Shown: positions 5,076 through 11,588 of the stretch, piece by piece | Layout of the letters: each line of letters opens with the position of its first letter | How positions within the stretch are numbered: the stretch's first letter is position 1 | Source of the DNA: Methanosarcinales archaeon | Lineage (GTDB): Archaea; Halobacteriota; Methanosarcinia; Methanosarcinales; Methanogasteraceae | Reading direction: 5' to 3' | Assembly: GCA_030606635.1 (NCBI GenBank) | Contig: JAUWGA010000040.1 | Coordinates: forward strand, 1-11,588 | DNA: 11,588 nt | Position numbers and translations under genes: made by a program | The notes under the pieces: model-generated | Told to the model about the DNA's origin: nothing | Seen by the model: the letters and a program-made list of their open reading frames with translations, nothing else | Databases searched by the model: none

Positions 5076-7199
5076 ATGTTGACCGAGATAATCGTCTGGT
5101 ATGCGCTGATCCTCGCAATCGGCATGGCGGCATTCCCGATCGTCTCGGTGGTCTGCAAAAACATCTCTGACCGCGGATACTGCATATCAAAGATCGCAGG
5201 CATCCTGATACTCTCGTACCTCGCATGGATCCTCTCATATCCGCTATCCTTCAGCAGAGTCACAGTCCTGCTCGCTCTTGCGATCCTCTGTGCCGCATCA
5301 CTGCTCTGCATCATCTACGGCAAAAGCGAGATTCACGTCAGAAGAGACGTGATCATCAGGAACGAAATAGTCTTCTTCGTAGCTTTCATCGTTTTTCTGG
5401 CGATACGAGTGTACGGTCCCGAGATCATCGACTTTGGCGAGAAGTTCATGGACTTCGCATTCTTAAATGCGGTAATGCGGAGCAGCCACTTCCCGCCACA
5501 CGATCCGTGGTTCGCGGGAGGACTGCTGGATTTCTATTACTATTTCGGATACCTGACCGTGGCTGTGCCGAGCAAGATCTCCGGAACCTCCACCGCGGTC
5601 ACGTATAATCTCGGACTGGTCACGTTCGCAGCGCTTGCGGCAAATGCCGCCTTTGGCATCGGGTATGACCTGACAAAGAAGATCGGGTACGGCGTATGGA
5701 CGATGATCTTCGTAGTCTTCATCGCAAACGCACACATCGTATTTGATATGGCGGCGCGTCTCTGGAATCTCAGGATAGCCAGCCACGAACAGATCTTCGG
5801 GCTCTGGGAGTCCACGAGGATTATACCAGACACGATCAACGAGTTCCCATACTTCAGTTTCACTTTCGGCGATCTGCACCCGCATGTCATCTCGATCCCG
5901 TTTCAGTTGCTTCTGCTCGTGCTGATGTTAAACATTCACAGATCTGACGAAAGCGGGATGCGGATATATGGGGAGGGTGCGGTCCACATCCTCGCGGGAA
6001 CGCTCCTGTCCGCGCTTGCACTTGGCGTGCTCTTTCCGGTGAATGCGTGGGACTATCCGACATATCTGATCATCTTCGCATCAATCGTCCTGGTTCAGCA
6101 GTACCACGCCGCGTCTCTTAGGAATGCGCCAGTTCCGATTGCAACCGTTGCCATTCTGAGCGTTCTCCTTTTCATGCCGTTTTATCTGGATTTTCAGGGA
6201 GCAGGCGCATCCGGGATCGGGATCGTATATCAACATACACTGCTCCCTGATTTCATAGCGATATTCGCGCTTTTCCTATTTCTGATATTCTCGTTCCTGT
6301 TCTTGCATTCGGATCTCGACCGGAGGTATGTGGTTGCCCTGATCCCGGTAGCCGCGCTCTCCCTGATCTTCTTCCAGACGCTGATCATTACCATCCCGCT
6401 TACCCTACTCTGCACATATCTCCTATTTCACGATGATAAAAAAAGCGATCGCTTCGTCATGGTTCTAGTACTGATCGGATCGCTGCTTGCAATCTTTTGT
6501 GAGATCTTCTATCTCGATGATCATTTTGGTGCGCCGAACGAGCGCATGAACACAGTATTTAAGTTATATCTGCAGATCTGGATTCTATGGGGAATCGCAG
6601 CCGGATACTGCATGTACAGGAGCATATCATCGCTGAAACATGCCAGCCGCAGGAGTAAAACGATCTGGATCGTCTTCTTCTGCATACTCCTCACCTCCTC
6701 TGGCATGTGTTCACTCACCATCACAGCCGAGAGGATATCGCTCGACCACAATCCGCGATCGCTTGACGGGACTGCGTATCTGAATCTGTCTGACAAGGGT
6801 GAGTATCTGGCGATATCGTGGATCCGCAGGGAGATTGCAGGAACGCCAGTCATTCTCGAGGCGCCGGGGGGGAATAGTTACTCCACCGATTCGAGGGTCT
6901 CTGCATTCACTGGCTTGCCGACCCTCATCGGATGGAGATGGCATGAAATTATGTGGGGGCGCGGTTGGGATGAGATAGGACCAAGGGTAAAAGACACTGA
7001 TACGATCTATAACACCCATGACGTACCTCTTGCGATCGATCTGCTGAACAAATATAATGTCAGTTACATCTACATCGGGGGTGCCGAACGCGAACGGTAC
7101 GAAGAGAGCGGAGGTCTGGACAAGTTCAAGAACGAGGATTATTTCGAGTGTGTCTACATCGGATCGGTTCGAATCTACCAGTTGAAGGGGTGTCCATGA
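5076..7199 (+). CDS. DUF2298 (Chlor_Arch_YYY) polytopic membrane protein
   Basis: This 707-residue, very hydrophobic protein has about twelve or more transmembrane helices between residues 4 and 550, followed by a soluble domain of about 150 residues. It matches the DUF2298 / Chlor_Arch_YYY family by GEKFMDFAFLNAV (121-133), the HDPWFAGG-LDFYYYFGY region (142-159) that gives the family its name, GDLHPH (265-270) and ERMNTVFKLYLQ (489-500). The fold is thought to resemble GT-C glycosyltransferases that use lipid-linked sugars, with acidic residues such as D126 near the first external loop. Neither substrate nor reaction is known to me. It starts without a Shine-Dalgarno sequence and diverges from the argB operon. 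A KaiC-like gene follows, and a sugar epimerase lies 0.9 kb further on, which fits but does not prove a role in cell-surface glycosylation. Confidence 0.9.
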   Translation: MLTEIIVWYALILAIGMAAFPIVSVVCKNISDRGYCISKIAGILILSYLAWILSYPLSFSRVTVLLALAILCAASLLCIIYGKSEIHVRRDVIIRNEIVFFVAFIVFLAIRVYGPEIIDFGEKFMDFAFLNAVMRSSHFPPHDPWFAGGLLDFYYYFGYLTVAVPSKISGTSTAVTYNLGLVTFAALAANAAFGIGYDLTKKIGYGVWTMIFVVFIANAHIVFDMAARLWNLRIASHEQIFGLWESTRIIPDTINEFPYFSFTFGDLHPHVISIPFQLLLLVLMLNIHRSDESGMRIYGEGAVHILAGTLLSALALGVLFPVNAWDYPTYLIIFASIVLVQQYHAASLRNAPVPIATVAILSVLLFMPFYLDFQGAGASGIGIVYQHTLLPDFIAIFALFLFLIFSFLFLHSDLDRRYVVALIPVAALSLIFFQTLIITIPLTLLCTYLLFHDDKKSDRFVMVLVLIGSLLAIFCEIFYLDDHFGAPNERMNTVFKLYLQIWILWGIAAGYCMYRSISSLKHASRRSKTIWIVFFCILLTSSGMCSLTITAERISLDHNPRSLDGTAYLNLSDKGEYLAISWIRREIAGTPVILEAPGGNSYSTDSRVSAFTGLPTLIGWRWHEIMWGRGWDEIGPRVKDTDTIYNTHDVPLAIDLLNKYNVSYIYIGGAERERYEESGGLDKFKNEDYFECVYIGSVRIYQLKGCP

Positions 7200-7218
7200 A
7201 AAGATATTTCAACAAGCA

Positions 7219-7241
7219 GTATAAATCAAGATGCGGTGATC
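7219..7241 (+). promoter_or_regulatory. TATA box and Shine-Dalgarno for the KaiC-like gene
   Basis: AGTATAAATC (7219-7228) is a good TATA box, centred about 22 bases before the ATG at 7245. GGTGATC (7235-7241) matches the 3' end of archaeal 16S rRNA and ends three bases before that ATG. Both favour the ATG at 7245 over the in-frame GTG at 7236, which lies inside the Shine-Dalgarno match. If transcription starts near the ATG the Shine-Dalgarno would not be transcribed, so it would matter only on read-through from the DUF2298 gene. Confidence 0.5.
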
Positions 7242-7244
7242 GTA

Positions 7245-7976
7245 ATGGATGATGAGCGATTGATGGAACGGATGGAGACCGGCATACCCGGATACGATGA
7301 ACTGCTCGGCGGCGGCTTTTTCAAGGGGTCTGTAAACGCTGTCATCGGCGGGTCTGGTACAGGTAAGACAGCTTTTGGCGGGGAGTTTATATATAACGGC
7401 GTAAAGGAAGGCAAGACCGGGATGATCGTCCTCACCTCCGAAGAGGCTGAATACATAAAGAGAGAATGGTACACGTCGTTTGGCTGGGATTTCTGGAAAC
7501 TCGAGGAAGAGGGTAAGGTCATCTTCGTCGATATCGCGGATCCGAGTCTGCGGCTACAGAAGACCGTGGAGATCTCACCTGATGAACTGATCAAGAGTTT
7601 TAAGAAGTTGCTTGAAAGCAAGATAAAGAATGTAAATCCGGATTTGATATTCATCGATTCGCTGGAAGCCATATTCCTGGCTATAGAATCAAGATACAGG
7701 CTGAAGAGTATGGTTGATGACGTCTTCGGCGTCCTGCGAAGGGCTCCTGCCACCTGCATCGTCACAAGCGGCACCATCTATGGCGTGGATGAGATCATCG
7801 CATACAGTTCCGATTCGATCACCAATCTTGGCATGGTGCGTGTTGGAAACAACCTCCAGCGCTCGGTTCATGTGGTGAAACACCGCGGCTCAGCCACAAT
7901 CAATCAGGTGCGCGTGCTGCAACTATCAGATGATGGCATCGCTGTGCTCTCGCAGTCGCCATATCTTGAGTTTTAG
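7245..7976 (+). CDS. KaiC-like RecA-superfamily ATPase (single domain)
   Basis: This 243-residue protein is a one-domain KaiC/RadA-type ATPase. It opens with the family entry motif TGIPGYDELLGGGF (12-25), then Walker A GGSGTGKT (35-42), the paired glutamates SEEAEY (65-70) that hold the probable catalytic base, Walker B DLIFIDS (133-139), and ends with VKHRGS (211-216), the usual strand near the intersubunit ATP site. Such archaeal proteins form rings and act as ATP-dependent regulators; many associate with signalling or motility, but this paralogue has no assigned role. It has only one ATPase domain, unlike the double-domain cyanobacterial clock KaiC, so a clock function should not be assumed. 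It lies 45 bases after the DUF2298 gene, with its own promoter. Confidence 0.9.
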   Translation: MDDERLMERMETGIPGYDELLGGGFFKGSVNAVIGGSGTGKTAFGGEFIYNGVKEGKTGMIVLTSEEAEYIKREWYTSFGWDFWKLEEEGKVIFVDIADPSLRLQKTVEISPDELIKSFKKLLESKIKNVNPDLIFIDSLEAIFLAIESRYRLKSMVDDVFGVLRRAPATCIVTSGTIYGVDEIIAYSSDSITNLGMVRVGNNLQRSVHVVKHRGSATINQVRVLQLSDDGIAVLSQSPYLEF

Positions 7977-7980
7977 GGGC

Positions 7981-8085
7981 TTACCAGTCAAACACCCGGA
8001 TGACGTCCAAATTTCGAATGTCTGAAAACGCACTGGTCAGAACCAGCGCGCCGGGTAGATCGACACCTCGCCCTACTTGGAAAAG
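7981..8085 (-). pseudogene. Possible relic of a gene 3' end
   Basis: A 34-codon open frame with no ATG lies between stops in the spacer before the epimerase. Its predicted peptide, with segments such as DLPGALVLTSAFSDIRNL and DVIRVFDW before the stop, looks more protein-like than random spacer. An LVTSxFSDIxxL-plus-final-W layout is loosely reminiscent of the C-terminus of PIN-domain (VapC) toxins. No upstream portion of such a gene is present. The evidence is only impression of composition, and a chance open frame is quite possible. Confidence 0.2.
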
Positions 8086-8092
8086 TTAAAAC
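8081..8092 (+). promoter_or_regulatory. Probable promoter of the epimerase gene
   Basis: The A/T-rich stretch AAAAGTTAAAAC is centred about 30 bases before the ATG at 8117 in otherwise GC-richer spacer. No Shine-Dalgarno is seen before that ATG, which fits a leaderless or nearly leaderless transcript. It is a weak match to the archaeal TATA consensus. Confidence 0.35.
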
Positions 8093-8116
8093 AGTGATGC
8101 AAACATAAGTCGGATC

Positions 8117-9007
8117 ATGATCGAAGGGAGAAACGTTCTGGTGACCGGCGGCGCGGGTTTCATCGGCAGCCATCTTGCAGAGAAGCTCGCAAGCGAATGC
8201 ACGGTAACCGTGCTCGACAATCTCAGTACTGGAAAGAAGAAGAACCTGCCAGGGAATGTAACGTTCGTAAACGGTGATCTCGGTGATTTTGGTCTGCTCA
8301 AAAAGACGATTGATGATTCAGGGATCGACATGATCTTTCATATCGGCGCGAACGCATCTGTGCCGAATTCTGTGGAAAAACCGAGATACGACTTTAACGC
8401 GAACGCTCTTGGCACGTTTAACGTCCTGACAGCGTCTCTTAATTCGGATGTCGCAAAGGTGGTGTACGCATCCACTGCTGCGGTCTATGGCGAACCAGTC
8501 TACACCCCAATCGATGAGAGCCATCCGCTCCAGCCGATATCGCCGTACGGGGCATCGAAGCTTGCAGGCGAACGGTATGGGTTCGCGTTTAAGGAGACGT
8601 ACGGAATCGAGTTTGCAGCGATACGGATATTTAACACCTACGGGACGAGGCAACCGAGATACGTGATGTACGATTTCATACAGAAGCTGAGAGCAAAACC
8701 AGAACTGCTCGAGGTTCTCGGCACAGGCGAGCAGATCAGGGATTACTGCTACGTCTCTGACATGGCAGATGCCTTTATGCTGGTTGCAGAGCGCGGCGAG
8801 GGTGTTTACAATGCCGCCGGCGGAAGCCCGACATCGATCAAGCATCTCGCCGAGTTGATGGTCTCGATCATATCGCCGGAGGCAGAGATACGGTACGGCG
8901 GCAGGACATGGGCTGGCGATGTGAGCACGCTGTACGCGGATATCACGCGGATCAAGGATCTGGGCTTTGAACCGAAGGTCGGGTTTGACAGAAAGCAGAA
9001 CTTATAA
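8117..9007 (+). CDS. NAD-dependent epimerase/dehydratase (UDP-glucose 4-epimerase-like), C-terminally truncated
   Basis: This 296-residue extended short-chain dehydrogenase acts on nucleotide sugars, most likely as a UDP-hexose 4-epimerase supplying precursors for surface glycans. It shows TGGAGFIGSH (10-19) for NAD binding, DNLSTG (34-39), YASTAAVYG (117-125) with the catalytic Ser/Thr, and Y144-G-A-S-K148, the catalytic pair. RDYCYVSDMADA (208-219) and the TLYADITRIKDLGFEPKV (271-288) region are typical of the C-terminal half. The family normally continues for about 15-25 more residues (an EGL-xxT-xxW-like helix). Here the sequence departs after VGFD (288-291) and stops at RKQNL. The missing tail is peripheral, so activity may persist. 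Exact sugar specificity cannot be read from the sequence. Confidence 0.88.
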   Translation: MIEGRNVLVTGGAGFIGSHLAEKLASECTVTVLDNLSTGKKKNLPGNVTFVNGDLGDFGLLKKTIDDSGIDMIFHIGANASVPNSVEKPRYDFNANALGTFNVLTASLNSDVAKVVYASTAAVYGEPVYTPIDESHPLQPISPYGASKLAGERYGFAFKETYGIEFAAIRIFNTYGTRQPRYVMYDFIQKLRAKPELLEVLGTGEQIRDYCYVSDMADAFMLVAERGEGVYNAAGGSPTSIKHLAELMVSIISPEAEIRYGGRTWAGDVSTLYADITRIKDLGFEPKVGFDRKQNL

Positions 9008-9050
9008 TTGTCAGAGAGTATCGTTATAGAACGATTGTTATTGGCAGACA
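8990..9050 (+). other. Junction sequence between truncated epimerase and truncated kinase
   Basis: About 60 bases here fit neither the epimerase family (homology fades after codon 291, ending at 8989) nor the histidine kinase family (homology begins near REYGG at 9050). The segment is A/T-richer than its surroundings and contains a hairpin, ATCGTT/AACGAT with a 4-base loop (9020-9035). A 10-base near-repeat flanks it: TGACAGAAAG at 8986-8995 and TGGCAGACAG at 9042-9051 (8 of 10 identical). It looks like a rearrangement scar; the mechanism is unknown. Confidence 0.45.
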
Positions 9051-10117
9051 GGGAGTACGGCGGAACCGGACTCGGGCTTTCGCTCGTCAAGAAGTTTTCA
9101 GAACTGCACGGCGGCACGGCATGGGCCGAGAGCGAACCCGGGAAGGGCAGCACGTTCACATTCACGATTCCGGTAGAGTGCAGGGCGAAAGCTAAAAAGG
9201 AAGCGGAAGCGACAGAAGAGGGCATGGCCGGAGACGAGGTCAAGGTCGGGGCTGAGGCGGAAATGCCTGAAAAGATGCATGAAGTTCCGGCAGTGAAAGA
9301 GACTGTGACCGCGGAAGATCTCGCTGCTATCGAGATTCCAGCGATCATCGAACCTGCCGGGGGATGCGGGGATGAACCGCTCATCCTTGTGGTAGAGGAT
9401 GACACAAAATCAAGCGAACTCTTGACAGTTACGCTTACCGGCGCAGGATACAGGGTTATACCTGCCTACAATGGCAGGGATGCGCTGGCAGTCGCGAAGA
9501 GACTCAAACCATTCGCAATCACACTGGATATCATGCTGCCGGGCATGGATGGGTGGGACGTGCTCAAGTACCTGAAGTACGATTCCGAAACGAGCAACAT
9601 CCCTGTGATCGTGGTATCGATGCTGGATGAGGCGGAGGTTGGATTTTCGCTTGGAGTGGTGGATTACTTCGTAAAACCGGTTGAAAAGAAAACCTTCGTC
9701 GCTGCATTGAACAATCTTAAGGAATCGCTCGGGATCGATATGCCAAAGGTGCTTGTCGTGGACGATGATCCGGATGCTGTTGAACTGGTAGCATCGATGA
9801 TCGAGCCAGCAGGGTTTGAGGTCATACGCGCATACGGCGGAGAGGAAGGGATAAGTAAGAGCTTCAGTGAACATCCTGATGCGCTGATACTCGATCTGAT
9901 GATGCCTGACGTGAGCGGGTTTGACGTGGTGTCGAGACTGAAGACGGATCCTGAAACGAGAAATATTCCGATAATCATCTGCACATCAAGGGATCCCACA
10001 TCAGAAGATATAATACGGCTGAGGAGCGATGTAGTCTCGGTAATGTGCAAAGGAGAGTTTGCCAGGGAAGAACTGGTAAACGAGATCAAGAAAAGTGCGC
10101 AACTTGTGAGGAGGTAA
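9008..10117 (+). CDS. N-terminally truncated hybrid histidine kinase: ATPase G2 box plus two receiver domains
   Basis: The open frame begins with TTG directly after the epimerase stop, with no Shine-Dalgarno, so this start is uncertain. Residues 15-55 are only the end of a histidine kinase ATPase domain: REYGGTGLGLSLVKK (G2 box) and ESEPGKGSTFTFTIP. The sensor, the phospho-accepting histidine and the N and G1 boxes are missing, so it cannot be a working kinase. A charged, Glu/Ala-rich linker (56-122) follows. Receiver 1 spans about 125-240 (E130/D131/D132, phospho-Asp D174, S204, K223). Receiver 2 spans about 246-366 (D252-D254, D296, T326, K348). Both keep the residues needed for phosphorylation. 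The two single receiver genes downstream are probably in the same operon. It may be a rearranged relic whose receivers are still usable. Confidence 0.82.
   Translation: MSESIVIERLLLADREYGGTGLGLSLVKKFSELHGGTAWAESEPGKGSTFTFTIPVECRAKAKKEAEATEEGMAGDEVKVGAEAEMPEKMHEVPAVKETVTAEDLAAIEIPAIIEPAGGCGDEPLILVVEDDTKSSELLTVTLTGAGYRVIPAYNGRDALAVAKRLKPFAITLDIMLPGMDGWDVLKYLKYDSETSNIPVIVVSMLDEAEVGFSLGVVDYFVKPVEKKTFVAALNNLKESLGIDMPKVLVVDDDPDAVELVASMIEPAGFEVIRAYGGEEGISKSFSEHPDALILDLMMPDVSGFDVVSRLKTDPETRNIPIIICTSRDPTSEDIIRLRSDVVSVMCKGEFAREELVNEIKKSAQLVRR
10108..10115 (+). promoter_or_regulatory. Strong Shine-Dalgarno of the single-domain receiver gene
   Basis: GAGGAGGT lies 8 bases before the ATG at 10124 and overlaps the stop codon of the upstream reading frame, supporting the start choice and translational coupling. 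Confidence 0.7.
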
Positions 10118-10123
10118 ACGAAG

Positions 10124-10489
10124 ATGACACAGATACTGATGGTTGAGGATAATCCGATGAATATGGAACTTGCTGTGGATCTGCTGGAAACGTACGGATA
10201 CGACGTAACTCCAGCAGAAGATGGGTTTGAAGCACTTGAGCGCGTCAAAGATCTAAAATTTGACCTGATACTGCTTGATATGCAACTTCCCGGAATGGAC
10301 GGTATTGAAGTGCTTGAGAAACTGAAAGCCGATCCCAAGACCGCAGCGATGCCGGTGGTTGCGCTTACCGCACACGCAATGAGCGGGGACGCGGCGCGGT
10401 TTATGGAAGCAGGATGTGCAGGGTACATATCCAAACCGATCGATGTCCACCAGTTCAAGTCAGAGGTTGCGCAGTATCTGGCAGGGTGA
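10124..10489 (+). CDS. Single-domain response regulator (CheY/DivK-like receiver)
   Basis: The 121-residue protein is a lone receiver domain with acidic pocket E8/D9, phospho-acceptor D52 in LLDMQLPGMDG (50-60), T82 and K104 (SKP). VEDNPMN and MPVVALTAHAMSGD are characteristic of receivers that accompany hybrid histidine kinases. With no output domain, it probably acts as a phosphate shuttle or by protein binding. It begins six bases after the truncated hybrid kinase and ends 35 bases before the next receiver gene, so it is likely part of one operon. Its cognate kinase cannot be the truncated upstream protein, unless a complete copy exists elsewhere. Confidence 0.95.
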   Translation: MTQILMVEDNPMNMELAVDLLETYGYDVTPAEDGFEALERVKDLKFDLILLDMQLPGMDGIEVLEKLKADPKTAAMPVVALTAHAMSGDAARFMEAGCAGYISKPIDVHQFKSEVAQYLAG

Positions 10490-10524
10490 ATTAATCACGA
10501 TAACACCGGTAACAGGGGGGATAC

Positions 10525-11364
10525 ATGACTGAGGAGACAAGACCGAAAATTCTGGTCGTCGATGATGAGCCGATGAACGTGGACCTGCTGGAAGCGCATC
10601 TATCCATCGACTACGATGTCGTAACTGCATCAAGCGGCGAGGAAGCTATCGAGAAGGTAAAGGCTGAGAAACCAGATATCATCCTCCTCGACATCATGAT
10701 GCCCGGGATGGACGGATACGAGGTCAGCAAGCGGCTGAAGAGCGACCTTGGCACCCAGTTCATACCGATCATCCTTGTGACAGCGCTCTCTGATGTAGGC
10801 GACCGGATAAAGGGGAGCGATGCAGGGTCGGATGATTTTCTCACGAAACCTGTTAACAAGGAAGAACTACTGTCGAGGGTGAAGGCACTCCTCCGCACCA
10901 AGAGTCTGCACGACGATCTCCTGACCGAACGCGACATGCTCGATATGCAGAACCGCATCAGGAGCATCCTGACCGCGATGATCCCTGCGCTGCTCCAGCC
11001 GCTTCCTCCGGAGCAGAAGAAGGTCCTGATCCACCAGATGACTGATATGGTCGAGAAGATCATCGTTGATATCTATCCATTCGATTCCGGGGAACTTGAC
11101 CGCACAAGCATCGGGGAAATATGCGCAAGCGTGATGAACCAGCTCGGCGGGCGCTTTGCTGCCGAGGAGATCGGGAACGCGGACGTCTGCATAGTTAAGG
11201 GAACCGTATGCCCGTGGGGCGCCGGGGAAGCCCGCAGGAATCCGATTCTCTGTAATCTTACAAGAGGCATATTCGCAAGGATCGCTGCAAGAGCACCTGG
11301 TGACCATGAGGTGCAGGCCACGATCGGAAACGGAGATGAGGCATGTATATTTGAGATCAAGTAG
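10525..11364 (+). CDS. Response regulator with methanogen-type C-terminal output domain
   Basis: This 279-residue protein has a receiver at about 7-124 (D13/D14, phospho-Asp D56 in LLDIMMPGMDG, T86, K108 in TKP). A helical linker (about 125-180) leads to a C-terminal domain of about 100 residues. That domain contains C222, the motif VCPWGAGEARRNPILCNLTRGIFARIA (key residues C229, P230, W231, C243, R247) and C274 near the end. The pattern resembles the methanogen output domain MetOD1 described for archaeal response regulators; this assignment is from memory of the family and is moderate. No DNA-binding helix-turn-helix is evident, so the output may be ligand, metal or protein binding. A G-rich Shine-Dalgarno (GGGGGGAT) precedes the ATG. 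The protein appears complete. Confidence 0.88.
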   Translation: MTEETRPKILVVDDEPMNVDLLEAHLSIDYDVVTASSGEEAIEKVKAEKPDIILLDIMMPGMDGYEVSKRLKSDLGTQFIPIILVTALSDVGDRIKGSDAGSDDFLTKPVNKEELLSRVKALLRTKSLHDDLLTERDMLDMQNRIRSILTAMIPALLQPLPPEQKKVLIHQMTDMVEKIIVDIYPFDSGELDRTSIGEICASVMNQLGGRFAAEEIGNADVCIVKGTVCPWGAGEARRNPILCNLTRGIFARIAARAPGDHEVQATIGNGDEACIFEIK

Positions 11365-11369
11365 ATTAG

Positions 11370-11588
11370 ATCTACGGTAAATACGGGGAGGCGAGCGAAT
11401 CCAATAGCGATGTCAGAAGCGTGCTCAACATAGCAGCTACTGATGCAGACATCCAGAAGCAGATGAAGAAGGAACGAACTGCTGAGATGTTCGTATACGT
11501 CTTCATCATCTACATATCGTTCTTTGTCTTCCTCTTCACCGTGTACATTCTTGTCGTCTATTTCCTTGGCGCGATGCCGCAATCGATG
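11370..11588 (+). pseudogene. C-terminal fragment of TadC/GspF-type pilus membrane protein (partial at window end)
   Basis: An open frame with no nearby start follows an in-frame TAG (11367-11369), which itself lies just after the response regulator stop, and runs off the window. The product begins IYGKYGEASESNSDVRSVLNIAATDADIQ and continues KQMKKERTAEM, then a hydrophobic segment FVYVFIIYISFFVFLFTVYILVVYFL. This pattern resembles the last part of archaeal type II secretion F-domain proteins (TadC/FlaJ-like), which are normally several hundred residues long and anchor the pilus ATPase. All preceding helices are missing here. Either the gene was truncated by rearrangement or the N-terminal part lies elsewhere. 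The first in-window ATG would give a still shorter protein. The family call is from memory of motif style. Confidence 0.6.

Noticed and set aside
4036..5082. A 348-codon plus-strand open frame
   Set aside because: It is antisense to argB and the three-helix protein. It is Ser/Ile/Arg-rich with no family motif, while the minus strand carries clear kinase signatures.
5041..5238. N-terminal extension of the three-helix protein
   Set aside because: The extension is Arg/Cys-rich, overlaps the DUF2298 coding sequence on the other strand, and lies upstream of a well-placed TATA box for the ATG at 5040.
7236..7244. GTG start three codons earlier for the KaiC-like protein
   Set aside because: The GTG is within the GGTGATC Shine-Dalgarno match. 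The ATG at 7245 has the better spacing to both that site and the TATA box.
7196..7252. An 18-codon ORF whose ATG overlaps the DUF2298 stop
   Set aside because: The ATGA overlap looks tempting, but the frame is tiny, has no motif and contains the TATA box and Shine-Dalgarno of the KaiC-like gene.
7245..7976. Circadian clock KaiC
   Set aside because: The protein has one ATPase domain rather than two, and no kaiA or kaiB is seen. Archaeal KaiC-like ATPases are a broad family with other roles.
9664..11582. Long Ser-rich minus-strand open frames opposite the receiver genes
   Set aside because: They are antisense to well-conserved receiver domains and show the low-complexity composition typical of reverse-frame translation.

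Overview
The window looks archaeal, probably a methanogen- or ANME-like member of the Euryarchaeota/Halobacteriota. Evidence: an archaeal class III pilin with the VSPVIG signature, a RadA/KaiC-type ATPase, a DUF2298 (Chlor_Arch_YYY) membrane protein, an oxygen-sensitive class III ribonucleotide reductase, a tRNA without encoded CCA, a response regulator with a methanogen-type output domain, and TATA boxes placed about 25 bases upstream of start codons (leaderless genes). I cannot place it to genus from sequence alone.

Left part, 1-2895, minus strand: tRNA-Arg(CCU), then nrdH (glutaredoxin-like) and nrdD (anaerobic ribonucleotide reductase) with a 4-base overlap. nrdD runs into a T-rich hairpin and a nearly perfect 100-bp tandem repeat at the window edge. 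nrdH begins only 26 bases after the tRNA, so tRNA and nrdHD may share a transcript. The stretch 2896-3325 is gene-poor and holds one small antitoxin-like ORF without a partner.

Middle part, 3326-7976: a single archaeal pilin gene with its own TATA box flanked by small inverted repeats, then a minus-strand pair (three-helix membrane protein, argB). Divergent from that pair is a large DUF2298 membrane protein, followed by a KaiC-like ATPase with its own promoter.

Right part, 8117-11588, plus strand: an NAD-dependent sugar epimerase that lacks its usual C-terminal tail is joined, through about 60 bases of unrelated sequence, to the last ATP-binding motif of a histidine kinase whose front is missing. 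Two receiver domains follow in the same protein, then a single-domain receiver protein, then a receiver with a cysteine-containing C-terminal output domain: four receivers in a row. Directly after comes the C-terminal part of an archaeal TadC/GspF-type pilus membrane protein, also without its front. The signalling block is thus bounded on both sides by truncated genes, which suggests rearrangement (or misassembly). This is the most unusual architecture in the window. No complete new defence or mobile system is evident.
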